The notes: a model not told the origin generated them from the sequence alone. Counted from the stretch's first letter, positions 16,841 to 26,125 are shown. The stretch: 49,309 nt of DNA from JBEKSX01 sp049516635 (GCA_049516635.1 JBEKSX010000036.1:1-49309), one strand, 5' to 3'. Translations and numbers: made by a program.

Positions 16841-18292
16841 ATGCCAAATAACACACCAATAACAGTTGCATACGGTGACGGGATCGGACCCGAAATTATG
16901 GAAGCTACTCTGCAGATCATAATGACCGGAGGTGCACGCGTAGATATAGAAAAGATCGAGATAGGAGAAAAAATATACAAAAAAGGAAATACTGCAGGTA
17001 TAGAACCGGCTTCATGGGAATCATTGAGAAGGACGAAAGTTTTTCTTAAAGCACCGATCACCACACCCCAGGGAGGCGGCTTTAAAAGTCTTAATGTGAC
17101 AACCAGAAAGACCCTGGGTCTCTTCGCCAATGTACGTCCCTGCATTTCTTATTATCCTTTCGTGAAAGTCAAACATCCTGTTATGGATATTGTGGTGATC
17201 AGGGAGAACGAGGAAGATCTGTATGCCGGGATTGAGTACCGCCACACAGACCAGACAACCGAAGCAATGAAACTTATAAGCGTGCCGGGTTCCGAAAAGA
17301 TCATCCGGTATGCTTTTGAATATGCCCGTGCGAATAAAAGGAAGAAGGTCACTTGCTTTATGAAGGATAACATTATGAAGCTGACAGACGGGTTATTCCA
17401 CAAAATATTCGATGATGTGGGGAAAGAATTTCCCGATATAGAAAAAGAAAGCTGGATAGTCGATATTGGTGCGGCAAAGATGGCTAATTCACCCGAAGCA
17501 TTTGATGTTATTGTAATGGAAAATCTTTACGGCGATATACTTTCTGACGTTGCTGCACAGATGACCGGATCGGTCGGACTTGCCGGCTCAGCAAATATCG
17601 GCGATAAGTTCGCGATGTTTGAAGCGATCCACGGTTCCGCACCCCGCAGAGCTGGTCAAAACCTTGCCAACCCTTCGGGATTGCTTTTGGGAGCTGTGAT
17701 GATGCTCGTACATATAGGTCAAACCGATATAGCCGCAAGGGTCCATAACGCATGGCTCAAAACCATCGAAGACGGACAGCATACGTACGATATTTATAAT
17801 CCCGAGGTGAGCAAGAAAAAACTGGGAACAAAAGAATTTTCTGCAGCTGTCATCGAAAGGCTCGGCGAGATGCCCAAAACATTGAAAGCTGTGGAATATA
17901 GGCCTTTCGAACACGATTCGAGGTCATACAAATTCCTGACAATGCCCAAAGCAAAAAAAGAGATCGCGGGAGTTGATGTGTATGTACATTGGAACAGCGG
18001 TTCACCGGAAGAACTTGGAAATAAAATAAAAGGTACCGCGAATAAGAACACCAAACTGACCATGATCTCAAACCGCGGTTTGAAAGTATGGCCTGAGGGA
18101 TCGCCCGAGTCCTTTTGTTCGGATCACTGGAGATGCAGATTTGAATCTGTGAAAGAAGGGATTCCGGTAACTCATGAAGATATTATCGAAATACTTCAGA
18201 ACATAAACAAAGCAGGATTCGATTTCATTAAGAGCGAGAACCTATGCATCTTTGACGGAGTCAAGGGATACTCTCTCGCTCAGGGACAATAG
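16841..18292 (+). CDS. icd: NADP-dependent isocitrate dehydrogenase, long form with C-terminal extension
   Basis: The 483-residue enzyme belongs to the isocitrate/isopropylmalate dehydrogenase family and catalyses oxidative decarboxylation of isocitrate to 2-oxoglutarate in the cytosol. Visible motifs are GDGIGPEIME at the start, the substrate region KSLNVTTRKTLGLFANVRPC, IRENEEDLYAGIEY, and the metal/subunit motif NLYGDILSDVAAQ. FEAIHGSAPRRAGQN and the late catalytic loop follow. The family core ends near residue 340. The extra ~140 residues, with YVHWNSGSPEELG and a late EGSPESFCSDHWRCRF, match the C-terminal extension found in Thermus- and Rickettsia-type enzymes. NADP rather than NAD specificity is inferred from that subgroup. 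Confidence 0.9.
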   Translation: MPNNTPITVAYGDGIGPEIMEATLQIIMTGGARVDIEKIEIGEKIYKKGNTAGIEPASWESLRRTKVFLKAPITTPQGGGFKSLNVTTRKTLGLFANVRPCISYYPFVKVKHPVMDIVVIRENEEDLYAGIEYRHTDQTTEAMKLISVPGSEKIIRYAFEYARANKRKKVTCFMKDNIMKLTDGLFHKIFDDVGKEFPDIEKESWIVDIGAAKMANSPEAFDVIVMENLYGDILSDVAAQMTGSVGLAGSANIGDKFAMFEAIHGSAPRRAGQNLANPSGLLLGAVMMLVHIGQTDIAARVHNAWLKTIEDGQHTYDIYNPEVSKKKLGTKEFSAAVIERLGEMPKTLKAVEYRPFEHDSRSYKFLTMPKAKKEIAGVDVYVHWNSGSPEELGNKIKGTANKNTKLTMISNRGLKVWPEGSPESFCSDHWRCRFESVKEGIPVTHEDIIEILQNINKAGFDFIKSENLCIFDGVKGYSLAQGQ

Positions 18293-18297
18293 GACAC

Positions 18298-18316
18298 AAG
18301 GGAGCAAGCTCCCTCG
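18298..18316. repeat. AGGGAGC-AA-GCTCCCT hairpin repeat
   Basis: A short palindrome starts six bases beyond the icd stop. Relatives with the same CAAGGGAGC...GCTCCCTTG arms occur at 27353-27372 and 27394-27413. It may double as the 3' hairpin of icd but has no T-run. Confidence 0.55.
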
Positions 18317-18389
18317 TTCAGACTGATATAATATTACTTAGGGTAATTCAATTTTAGCGTAAACAATAAGTATTCTACTCAAAATATTT

Positions 18390-18788
18390 ATGGTAATTAC
18401 ATATAAAGTAAATACAAAGCCTGAACCGCATCAATTAGCCGAACTATTTCAATCATCAGGGATACGCCGTCCTTCTGATGATCTTAACAGGATAAGAAAG
18501 ATGATAGACAATGCTAATCTACTTATCACAGCGTGGGACGGTGAAAAACTGGTCGGAGTTGCAAGGGCATTAACAGATTTCAGTTACTGCTGTTATCTTT
18601 CCGACCTTGCGGTTGATAAGAGCTACCAGCACAACGGTATAGGACAGGACCTTATCAGCCGCCTGCAGAGTATAATAGGTGACGAATGCATGCTTATTCT
18701 TCTTTCAGCTCCGGAAGCAATGGAATATTATCCCAAATTAGGTTTTGAAAAACCCGCTAATGCTTTTATAATAAACCGCAAGAGATAA
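18390..18788 (+). CDS. GNAT-family N-acetyltransferase
   Basis: This 132-residue protein is a compact GNAT domain. The strand-4 core reads LVGVARALTDFSYCCYLSDLAVDKSYQHNGIGQDLI, containing the acetyl-CoA pyrophosphate loop (Q-x-x-G-I-G). A downstream YYPKLGF is the usual substrate-side helix end. The acyl acceptor (amine of a protein, antibiotic or small molecule) cannot be predicted. It ends 10 bases before pdxH on the same strand, so the two are probably cotranscribed, though no functional link is known. Confidence 0.88.
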   Translation: MVITYKVNTKPEPHQLAELFQSSGIRRPSDDLNRIRKMIDNANLLITAWDGEKLVGVARALTDFSYCCYLSDLAVDKSYQHNGIGQDLISRLQSIIGDECMLILLSAPEAMEYYPKLGFEKPANAFIINRKR

Positions 18789-18798
18789 AACAGCAGAT

Positions 18799-19392
18799 TT
18801 GAATAAAAAAGATCTTCAGGGCAACCCGGCAAAGCAATTTACATTATGGTACAAACAAACCATAGAAAATCACATCCTCCAGCCTGATGCAATGGTCCTT
18901 TCTACCTCATCCAGACATGGCAAACCTTCTTCCAGGATCGTTCTCCTGAAAGAATATGATGAATCGGGATTTGTATTTTTTACGAACTATAACAGCAGGA
19001 AAGGGAAAGAGCTTAAGGAAAATCCTTTCGCATCATTATTATTCTATTGGGCTGAGCTTCACAAGCAGGTGAGGATAGAAGGAAAAGTAAATAAGATCTC
19101 AAGAAAAGAAACGGAGGAATATTTTAACTCGCGTTCATTTGAAAGCCGAATAGGTGCATGGGCATCTGACCAGAGTAAAGTGATCAAAAACCGGAGTGTA
19201 CTTGACAGGAAATTTTCCGAACTCGAAAAAAAGTATAAGGACGGAGTAGTTCCGATTCCCCCTCATTGGGGAGGATACATTCTAATACCCTATTCGATCG
19301 AGTTTTGGGAATGCAGGCCGCACCGCCTGCATGATAGGATAAGATATACACGTTTCAATAAACGCTGGAAAATAGACAGGCTATCTCCCTGA
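18799..19392 (+). CDS. pdxH: Pyridoxamine 5'-phosphate oxidase
   Basis: The 197-residue flavoprotein oxidises pyridoxine or pyridoxamine 5'-phosphate to pyridoxal 5'-phosphate with FMN and oxygen. Family motifs are in order: SRIVLLKEYDESGFVFFTNY, NSRKGKELKENPFASLLFYW, HKQVRIEGKV, YFNSRSFESRIGAWASDQS, and the C-terminal substrate motif CRPHRLHDRIRYTR with the W-K-I-D-R-L-S-P end. The start is TTG at 18799, which yields the usual short N-terminus; no upstream ATG is in frame. The need for oxygen suggests the cell at least tolerates oxic conditions. Confidence 0.95.
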   Translation: MNKKDLQGNPAKQFTLWYKQTIENHILQPDAMVLSTSSRHGKPSSRIVLLKEYDESGFVFFTNYNSRKGKELKENPFASLLFYWAELHKQVRIEGKVNKISRKETEEYFNSRSFESRIGAWASDQSKVIKNRSVLDRKFSELEKKYKDGVVPIPPHWGGYILIPYSIEFWECRPHRLHDRIRYTRFNKRWKIDRLSP

Positions 19393-19501
19393 ATAAACTT
19401 TTATCTTTCAAAAGTTAACATGCTGCAAATTTTTCATATTTCAATAAAGATATTTTAATTATTTTAATTAAGGTTTTTATAAGATTTCGCTAATTAATAT
19501 T

Positions 19502-20458
19502 ATGATTTACAATTTTGCATTAATAGGAGTTGCAGGTTATATTGCCCCGAGGCATTTAAAAGCAATCAAAGAAACCGGACAAAATCTCGTTGCAACACTG
19601 GATAAAAATGATTCCGTTGGCATCATCGACAGTTTTTTCCCCGAGGCGAGTTTTTTTACAGAATTTGAAAGGTTTGACAGACATTTCGAGCTTCTCAGGC
19701 GTACAGATCAGGCTCATATGATTCATTACGTAAGTATCTGTTCACCCAATTATTTACATGATGCCCACATCAGGTTTGCATTAAGGCAGAATGCGCATGC
19801 TGTCTGCGAAAAACCTCTCGTACTCAATCCCTGGAATGCTGAAGCATTACAGATGATGGAAAAAGAAACTGATAAAAAGGTTAATACCATATTGCAGCTT
19901 CGTCTGCATCCATCAATAATAGAACTGAAAAATAAGATCGAACAATCACCCCGCAATAAGAAATTCGATATAGAACTTACTTATATTACCCCGAGGGGAA
20001 GATGGTACCAGTATTCCTGGAAAGGAGACGTACTGAAATCAGGGGGTGTTGCAACGAACATCGGAGTGCATTTTTTCGATATGCTGATATGGATTTTCGG
20101 TAAAGTTCAAGAAAACATTCTTCATGTATCTGCATACAATAAAGCCGCCGGACTGCTCGAACTCGAAAAAGCACGGATAAAATGGTTCCTTTCTATCGAT
20201 AAGGATGACCTTCCCGTGAAACAGGAAGAAGGAAAAAACAAAGCATACCGGTCTATCACCCTTGACGGTAAAGAGATAGAATTTTCGGAAGGCTTTACAG
20301 ATCTGCACACCCAAAGCTACAAAAAAATACTTGAGGGGACCGGGTACGGGATAGAGGAAACCAAGCCTTCTATTGAAACTGTTTTTACCATAAGAAATTC
20401 AAAAGCTGTAGGTCTTAAGGGCGAGTATCACCCCATATTAATGAAGGTAAAATTTTAA
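19502..20458 (+). CDS. Gfo/Idh/MocA oxidoreductase, WlbA/WbpB type (UDP-N-acetylglucosaminuronate 3-dehydrogenase)
   Basis: This 318-residue dehydrogenase begins FALIGVAGYIAPRHLKAI with an unusual G-x-A-G nucleotide-binding loop. EKPL follows, with K104, the conserved lysine of the family. RLHPS and GGVATNIGVHFFDMLIWIFG are signature segments of WlbA/WbpB. Those enzymes oxidise UDP-GlcNAcA at C3 with NAD, starting synthesis of 2,3-diacetamido-mannuronate sugars for O-antigen or glycoprotein glycans. The usual partners (WbpA, WbpE aminotransferase, WbpD acetyltransferase, WbpI epimerase) are absent on both sides, so the pathway would be completed from elsewhere. Confidence 0.82.
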   Translation: MIYNFALIGVAGYIAPRHLKAIKETGQNLVATLDKNDSVGIIDSFFPEASFFTEFERFDRHFELLRRTDQAHMIHYVSICSPNYLHDAHIRFALRQNAHAVCEKPLVLNPWNAEALQMMEKETDKKVNTILQLRLHPSIIELKNKIEQSPRNKKFDIELTYITPRGRWYQYSWKGDVLKSGGVATNIGVHFFDMLIWIFGKVQENILHVSAYNKAAGLLELEKARIKWFLSIDKDDLPVKQEEGKNKAYRSITLDGKEIEFSEGFTDLHTQSYKKILEGTGYGIEETKPSIETVFTIRNSKAVGLKGEYHPILMKVKF

Positions 20459-20540
20459 CATGAAACCTTTTCAGGAATAAATCGTCCATTATGCTTAGGC
20501 GTTAATTTAGTTCCACAAAAATATTTTCGTAAAATTCGAT

Positions 20541-22382
20541 ATGCTTTCCAATAATATATTATTTTCTGGTAAACATATTCCGCTTCGTGATTTTTTTAAA
20601 AATCCCGAAAAAACATCATACAGGATCTCAAAAGACGGTAAATACCTTTCCTATCTTGCTCCGTATAAAAACAGGTTGAATATTTTCGTTCAGAAGATCG
20701 GTGAAGAAACTCCTGTGAGGATTACACATGAGACCGAAAGGGATATAACCTCATACTTTTGGGGGAACAACGAGAGAATACTGTTTCTCAAGGATAATAA
20801 AGGTGACGAGAACTTTCATCTGTATGCTGTAGGAAAAGACGGCAGCAACCCTATTGACCTCACACCATTTGAATACATAACTACGCAGATAATCGACGAG
20901 CTCGAAGAAATAGATTCTGAAGTTCTAATCGGTTTGAACAAAAGGAACCAGGAGATATTTGATGTATACAGGCTTAACATTGATACGGGTGAAATGAAGA
21001 TGACAGCCGAAAATCCGGGTAATATTTCTGCGTGGTATACCGACCATGACGGTAAGATAAGAGCCGCGATAACAACCGATGGCGTAAACAACAGTCTCCT
21101 TTACAGGGAAAATGAACAAGACCCATTCAAAACAGTTTTGACGACCTCCTTTAAAGTGACCGTAAATCCTTTGTTCTTCACTTTCGATAATAAGCACGTT
21201 TATGCTACATCCAATTTAGGAAGAGATAAGAACGCAATTGTAAAATTCGATCTCGCTGGGGGAAAAGAGCTGGAGGTAATATTCGAACATCCCAAAGTTG
21301 ATGTTTACGATCTTCAGTATTCGAAAAAAAGGAAAGTGCCCACGTATATTGGATATAATACATGGAAAAGAGAATTGAAATTTTTCGATGAAGAATCGGA
21401 GTTAATATACCGAAAAATAACCGGAAAACTCGGTAATTATGAAGTGGTGATAGCGGATATGAATAAGGACGAGGACAGATTTCTTATCCGTACATATTCA
21501 GACCGCTCGCTCGGCTGTTATTATTTTTACGATAATTTAAATGATAAGCTCATTAAGCTGGCGGATGTTAGTCCCTGGCTTAATGAAGACGAGCTTTGTG
21601 AAATGAACCCCATAGAATACGAATCTCGCGATGGGATCATAATAAACGGTTATCTCACATTACCGAAAACTGATGTGAAAAAAGAGCTGCCGGTCGTGAT
21701 GTTCGTACACGGGGGGCCATGGGCACGTGACAGCTGGACCTATAATCCTGAAGTCCAGTTCCTTTCCAACAGAGGATACTCGGTTTTGCAGGTTAACTTC
21801 CGGGGTTCAACCGGATACGGAAGAAAATTCTGGGAATCGTCATTCAAGCAATGGGGAAAAACCATGCAGAACGATATAACCGACGGGGTAAAATGGCTCA
21901 TTGATAAAGGAATAGCCGACCCAAAAAGGATCGCAATATACGGCGGGAGCTACGGCGGTTATGCGGTTCTTGCAGGACTAACATTCTCTCCCGAACTGTA
22001 TGCGTGCGGTGTTGATTATGTCGGTGTTTCGAATCTGTTCACGTTCATGAAAACAATTCCGCCATACTGGAAACCGTTCCTGGAAATGATGTACGAAATG
22101 GTCGGTGACCCGGAAAAAGATAAAGAATTGTTAACAGAAGCATCGCCTGTATTTCATGTAGATAAGATAAAGGCGCCGCTGTTCATTGCACAGGGCAGGA
22201 TGGACCCGAGAGTTAATGTGAACGAATCCGATCAGATGGTATCAGCACTGAAGAAAAGAGGTATAGAAGTGCCCTATATGGTTAAAGACAACGAAGGGCA
22301 CGGATTCAGGAACGAGGAAAACAGGTTTGAATTCTATGAGGTGATGGAGAAATTCCTCCAGAAACATCTGGACGGGAAATGA
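20541..22382 (+). CDS. S9-family serine peptidase (acylaminoacyl-peptidase-like)
   Basis: The 613-residue protein has an N-terminal beta-propeller region (about 1-340) built of repeats such as KDGKYLSYLAPYKNRLNIFV. An alpha/beta-hydrolase domain follows. The catalytic triad is visible: GGSYGGYA with S470, MDPRVN with D555, and GHGF with H587. HGGPWARD supplies the oxyanion hole region. The propeller restricts access to short peptides. No signal peptide is seen (the N-terminus is MLSNNILFSGKHIPLRD), so cytosolic peptide turnover is most likely. An unidentified exported protein begins 50 bases downstream. Confidence 0.92.
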   Translation: MLSNNILFSGKHIPLRDFFKNPEKTSYRISKDGKYLSYLAPYKNRLNIFVQKIGEETPVRITHETERDITSYFWGNNERILFLKDNKGDENFHLYAVGKDGSNPIDLTPFEYITTQIIDELEEIDSEVLIGLNKRNQEIFDVYRLNIDTGEMKMTAENPGNISAWYTDHDGKIRAAITTDGVNNSLLYRENEQDPFKTVLTTSFKVTVNPLFFTFDNKHVYATSNLGRDKNAIVKFDLAGGKELEVIFEHPKVDVYDLQYSKKRKVPTYIGYNTWKRELKFFDEESELIYRKITGKLGNYEVVIADMNKDEDRFLIRTYSDRSLGCYYFYDNLNDKLIKLADVSPWLNEDELCEMNPIEYESRDGIIINGYLTLPKTDVKKELPVVMFVHGGPWARDSWTYNPEVQFLSNRGYSVLQVNFRGSTGYGRKFWESSFKQWGKTMQNDITDGVKWLIDKGIADPKRIAIYGGSYGGYAVLAGLTFSPELYACGVDYVGVSNLFTFMKTIPPYWKPFLEMMYEMVGDPEKDKELLTEASPVFHVDKIKAPLFIAQGRMDPRVNVNESDQMVSALKKRGIEVPYMVKDNEGHGFRNEENRFEFYEVMEKFLQKHLDGK

Positions 22383-22432
22383 AGTATAACATTAAAGTAT
22401 AAATTCAAAAAATTTATAATAACCTCCATTAT

Positions 22433-23238
22433 ATGCATACAAGAATAAATTCATTTACAATTCTTTTAATAATATTCTTATTATTACCGCTTTATTCTCA
22501 GGATAAAGATACCGTAAAAAATAAGGGTAAAGAAAAGTACAATGTTTTCGAGGATTACAAATTCTACGAAGGCAGACCAACGATCGACCTATCGTACGGA
22601 ATATCAAAACCTGACTTATTCAATTCAGGTGCCTCATTCATCAGGCAGGGACTGCTTGAAATGAAACTGGGCTACACATACGAAAAGAAATACCGTTACG
22701 GCAATGACATAACGAAGTACGTGAACAGGTTCATATACGGGGGATTTTTCGCAAACATAAATCTTCAATTATTTTGTATAATTCAAATTCATTGGCATGG
22801 ACAAGATATGACAACGACTTATATCCGGATTTCTTTGTTGGTAATGAGTATGTTCCGGAATACTACAACACGTTGGAATTCAACCGTACAATTCGTTTTG
22901 GAACAGGAATGCAGGCAGGAATAATAATTCCAATACAGGGAATAGTAAATATACAGGTGCAGTTTGACAGGACCCTTGTCTTCCCCCACCACCTTGTATG
23001 GAAGAATATCGGAAGTGCGATTATAGAAGCGGCAGTGCAAAGTGCTGCCGACGGCTTTGTTCATGGAATTTTCAAATCATCATCCCCTGCTGTAGCTCCT
23101 GTAATAAATTTCATTTTTAAAAATGGAATTGCATTAGCTATGTATGAACTGAGACGTGAAAAGATGAACTGGCCTTTTGAATCTGCACCGCCTATGGTGT
23201 TTGATTCGTTTAAGGCAGGATTCAGCTTTAAATTCTAG
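22433..23238 (+). pseudogene. Exported protein gene with a -1 frameshift (possible outer-membrane protein)
   Basis: Two overlapping frames continue one another. The first (from ATG 22433) has a signal peptide (about 1-22) and reads sensibly to YGGFFANINLQ, then runs on as improbable sequence to 22924. The second, in the -1 frame, carries LYNSNSLAWTRYDNDLYPDF onward to an aromatic end FKAGFSFKF at 23238, typical of outer-membrane barrels. The switch lies near 22765-22776, at ATTATTTTG; one extra T would restore a single protein of about 268 residues. It could be a true inactivation or a base-calling error. The protein family is not recognised. Confidence 0.7.
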
Positions 23239-23280
23239 AGAAGTAATAGAACCTTATTAATCTTTCTATAGAAGACTATT

Positions 23281-24579
23281 TCATTGCGTTCTTAATTTAG
23301 GAACACTGAAATAAATAATAACAGCAGCAGCGAAAGTTACTATTGAACCTATGATTACAGCTCCGGGTTCACTAAAATATTCTGCAAGAGAACCCATAAG
23401 AAGCGAACCGAGCGGCATTAATCCGAAGAATACAAATGTATAAACACCCATCACCCTTCCCCTGAGATCATCATGAACCAGTGTCTGCACTAAAGCATTT
23501 GCAAGATTATTGACCAGTATTTGCGAGAACCCGACAGCTAATAGAAACAGCAAAGACAGAGGAAGCCATGTCATAAAAGAAAATATAAATAAGAACGCTG
23601 GAAAGACGAAACTTCCTAAAGTCAGCAATTTACCTTTGAACTTAAACCTGCCAAGAGAGGCGATTAATAATGCACTCGTTAAAGCGCCGATACCTCTGAA
23701 CGATTGCAGCAATCCGTTCGTAGTAGCATCGCCATGCAGGATATTCACAGCCCAAGCCGGTATCAGAACTCCGAACGAAATACCGAACAGGCTGATGATC
23801 CCTACGAGCAGAATGAGTGTTCTTATGATTTTATGATGCGCAGCGTAACGGATGCCTTCTTTCAGATCTGAAAATGTTGATCTTTCGGGATGAAATTTAT
23901 TTTTTTTATTTTTTATTTTCATCATCATCAGAGCTGTTAGCACACCTATAAATGATACAGCATTTATCGTGAAACACCATGCAGGACCAAACAATGCATA
24001 AGTAATTCCCGCAACTGCAGGTCCTATTGCCGTAGCCGTATTGAACATTGTTGCATTGAGAGCAATTGCATTGGTCAGGTCATCACGCGGGACAAGCTCA
24101 TTTACAAATGCCTGCCGGGAAGGAGCGTCGAAGGCATTTGCAATACCAAGGCAGAAAGCAAGAACTATGATGTGCCATGGCAGAACAACATTAGTAAAGG
24201 TAAGAACTGCGAGCACGACTGCAAAAAACATCATGGTCGATTGAGTGATAACAAGGACGTTTCTTCTCTGCACCCTGTCGGCTATAACACCGCCATACAG
24301 CATGAAAATCCACGTCGGGATACCGTAAGCAAACCCGACATAACCGAGGTAGACCGGAGATTGTGTTAACTGGAATACGAGAAATCCCTGGGCGGTCGAC
24401 TGCATCCATGTACCGAGAAGTGATATCATCTGACCCCAGAACCATAAACGGTAATTCCTCGACCTTAAAGCAGTAAAAGTATTCCTGAAACTGAGTGTTT
24501 TTGGTCTCTCCAGAGGGATTTGATCGATCGGTGCAGCCTGTGCGGCAGTCTCTTCTAAAAATGTCTTGTCACTCATCAA
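23281..24579 (-). CDS. MFS exporter of the EntS/MFS_3 type
   Basis: The 432-residue protein has twelve predicted membrane helices after a soluble ~35-residue N-terminus. LRSRNYRLWFWGQMISLLGTWM opens the first helix. A loop between helices 2 and 3 carries GVIADRVQRRNVLV, the MFS motif A (G-x-x-x-D-R). NAFDAPSRQAFVNELV is characteristic of the EntS-like subfamily. Members export siderophores, drugs or lipids by proton antiport. There is no siderophore gene nearby and the substrate is unknown. The gene converges with the frameshifted exported gene, with 42 bases between the ends. Confidence 0.9.
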   Translation of the reverse strand: MMSDKTFLEETAAQAAPIDQIPLERPKTLSFRNTFTALRSRNYRLWFWGQMISLLGTWMQSTAQGFLVFQLTQSPVYLGYVGFAYGIPTWIFMLYGGVIADRVQRRNVLVITQSTMMFFAVVLAVLTFTNVVLPWHIIVLAFCLGIANAFDAPSRQAFVNELVPRDDLTNAIALNATMFNTATAIGPAVAGITYALFGPAWCFTINAVSFIGVLTALMMMKIKNKKNKFHPERSTFSDLKEGIRYAAHHKIIRTLILLVGIISLFGISFGVLIPAWAVNILHGDATTNGLLQSFRGIGALTSALLIASLGRFKFKGKLLTLGSFVFPAFLFIFSFMTWLPLSLLFLLAVGFSQILVNNLANALVQTLVHDDLRGRVMGVYTFVFFGLMPLGSLLMGSLAEYFSEPGAVIIGSIVTFAAAVIIYFSVPKLRTQ

Positions 24580-24681
24580 TTAAGTCAGCAATTTCCTGAA
24601 TTTCAATAATTTTAAAAATGCAAAAATGTATACAACAAGTTCCAGACAGGATTGCATACTCAATATAATGAGGATGGGATT

Positions 24682-25392
24682 CTATTCTTCTTCTTTTCTT
24701 AATTTCTTAACGAATTTTTTCATTATTTTTATGCGTGCGAAGTTTTTATCATTGCCTTCTATGATATGCCACTTCGCATGCGGAGTATCAGTCTTCTCGA
24801 ACATATCCTCATAAGCAACAAGGTACTCGTCCCATTTTCCCCGGTTGCGGAAATCTTCTTTACCTATCTTGTATTTCTTCAGCGGTTCGGTTTCCCTCTC
24901 TTCGAATCTTTTCTTTTGTTCTTCCCTGGAGATATGAAAAAAGAATTTCAGCAGTATCGCTCCGTCATCCGTGAGCGTTTTTTCAAAATTATTTATTTCA
25001 TCATACGCACGCTTCCACTCAGCCTCCGTAGCAAATTTTTCTATTCGTTCCACGAGCACGCGTCCGTACCAGCTCCTGTCGAATATAACAATCTCGCCTT
25101 TCCCAGGAAGGTGTATCCAGAACCGCCAGAGGTAGTTTCGCGATTTCTCGTCATCGGTCGGTGCCGAGATGGAATATACACGGAAACCGCGCGGATCCAT
25201 AGGGTTGGTTAGTCTTTTTATGGCACCGCCCTTCCCTGCCGCATCCCAACCTTCGAATAAGACTATAACTTTCAGTCCTTCGTCCCGCACCTTAAGCTGA
25301 CACTTAAGAACTTCAAGCTCCAGTTTTTTGTATTCTTCCTTGTACTCTTTTTTGTTTAAGGATTTTGTAAGATCTATCTTGTCTAATATCAT
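24682..25392 (-). CDS. ppk2: Polyphosphate kinase 2 family protein
   Basis: This 236-residue protein is a single PPK2 domain. Walker A is EGWDAAGKGGAIKRL; MDPRGFRVYSI and YLWRFWIHLPGKG follow. IVIFDRSWYGRVLVERIE contains the Walker B aspartate and the R-S-W-Y-G-R lid-type motif. KFFFHISREEQKKRFEERE and HAKWHIIEGNDKNFAR complete the family pattern. PPK2 enzymes phosphorylate nucleoside mono- or diphosphates using inorganic polyphosphate. The class cannot be decided by eye, so AMP or ADP as substrate remains open. Upstream of its start lies the repeat-rich island. Confidence 0.92.
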   Translation of the reverse strand: MILDKIDLTKSLNKKEYKEEYKKLELEVLKCQLKVRDEGLKVIVLFEGWDAAGKGGAIKRLTNPMDPRGFRVYSISAPTDDEKSRNYLWRFWIHLPGKGEIVIFDRSWYGRVLVERIEKFATEAEWKRAYDEINNFEKTLTDDGAILLKFFFHISREEQKKRFEERETEPLKKYKIGKEDFRNRGKWDEYLVAYEDMFEKTDTPHAKWHIIEGNDKNFARIKIMKKFVKKLRKEEE

Positions 25393-25507
25393 GGTCTTAA
25401 TAATTTTTGATTTTCCTATAATATGTAAAAAAATGGAATAAAGGTATAGAGAAGAAAATGAATAATATTTTGTAATTTCATAAAGTTTAAGAATAATTAT
25501 TGTCAGA

Positions 25508-25575
25508 ACACAAAACCCCCCTTAATCCCCCCTTTAATTAAAGGGGGGAGGAGCGAAGCGGAAGGGGGTTTTAGA
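25508..25575. repeat. C-run/G-run palindromic repeat
   Basis: AACCCCCCTTAATCCCCCC pairs with GGGGGG runs on the other side of TTTAATTAAA, and the unit ends AAGGGGGTTTTAGAAC. It is in the same family as 2405-2462, 4195-4290 and 26518-26604. Upstream to the PPK2 start (25393-25507) there is only AT-rich sequence. Confidence 0.7.
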
Positions 25576-25605
25576 ACAATGTTTAAAAAAAATTTCTTTT
25601 CTGAA

Positions 25606-25683
25606 TTTGAGGTGGAGTCGGGTCTTCCTGACCCGACTCGTGTCGGGAGAGGATCCGCCGCGGCGGACCCGACACCACGTTAA
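25606..25683. repeat. TTTGAGGTGGAGTCGGG repeat, copy 1
   Basis: The sequence contains nested palindromes: AGTCGGGTCTTCCTGACCCGACT, and an outer pair GTGTCGGG / CCCGACAC. A near-identical second copy lies at 26791-26857. This copy has an extra TCCGCCGCGGCGGA palindrome in its centre. Both copies stop at ACGTTAA. It ends five bases from the stop of the minus-strand gene at 25688. Confidence 0.75.
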
Positions 25684-25687
25684 GTAA

Positions 25688-26125
25688 TCAATTAGTACTT
25701 GTACCCTCTGCAATCTTTCCTTTATCACTTTCATTTTTAAATTCCGGATGAATTGTTATGTAATCAAAATGATTCAATCGGTCTTCAAGCTCGAGCAAAC
25801 GGTTCTCGACTTCGGTCAGCTCGTATGTACGGACGAGTATGTATGCAAGGTAACCGATAGCCGAGCCGAGTCGGGGACTAAATACACCTTTCCTCATATT
25901 CCCGATGGTATCTACAAGAAGTCCCGATACATCTTTTGTTGATGCTATGATGAGTTCAGTACCTGTTTCCGAAATACCCGGTCCTTTGTTCTTTCCGCCT
26001 TTTGCAGACGCGGCTTTTTTCTCATGCGGACTTATTTTCGGGTCGTGCCTCCAGCAGAATTGACTCCCTTCAGGTGTAAATCCCCCGCAGGATTCTCCAT
26101 TTGATTTAATGTGTTTGCATTTCAT
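25688..26125 (-). CDS. Small protein with N-terminal C-C-C-H zinc-knuckle-like motif
   Basis: The 145-residue protein opens with MKCKHIKSNGESCGGF followed by GSQFCWRH, so three cysteines and a histidine (C3, C13, about C24, H27) have zinc-binding spacing. The next ~35 residues are rich in K, A and G. A helical region follows from about residue 70 (PRLGSAIGYLAYILVRTYEL, then ENRLLELEDRL), probably a dimerising coiled coil. Similar small proteins with a C-x9-C-type knuckle and an RLGSAIGYL-like helix occur scattered in bacteria without a known function. It sits alone between repeat units, which suggests accessory cargo. Confidence 0.72.
   Translation of the reverse strand: MKCKHIKSNGESCGGFTPEGSQFCWRHDPKISPHEKKAASAKGGKNKGPGISETGTELIIASTKDVSGLLVDTIGNMRKGVFSPRLGSAIGYLAYILVRTYELTEVENRLLELEDRLNHFDYITIHPEFKNESDKGKIAEGTSTN

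Noticed and set aside
22765..22780. Programmed -1 frameshift in the exported protein gene
   Set aside because: No slippery X-XXY-YYZ heptamer with downstream pseudoknot was recognisable; a missing base in the short T run is simpler.
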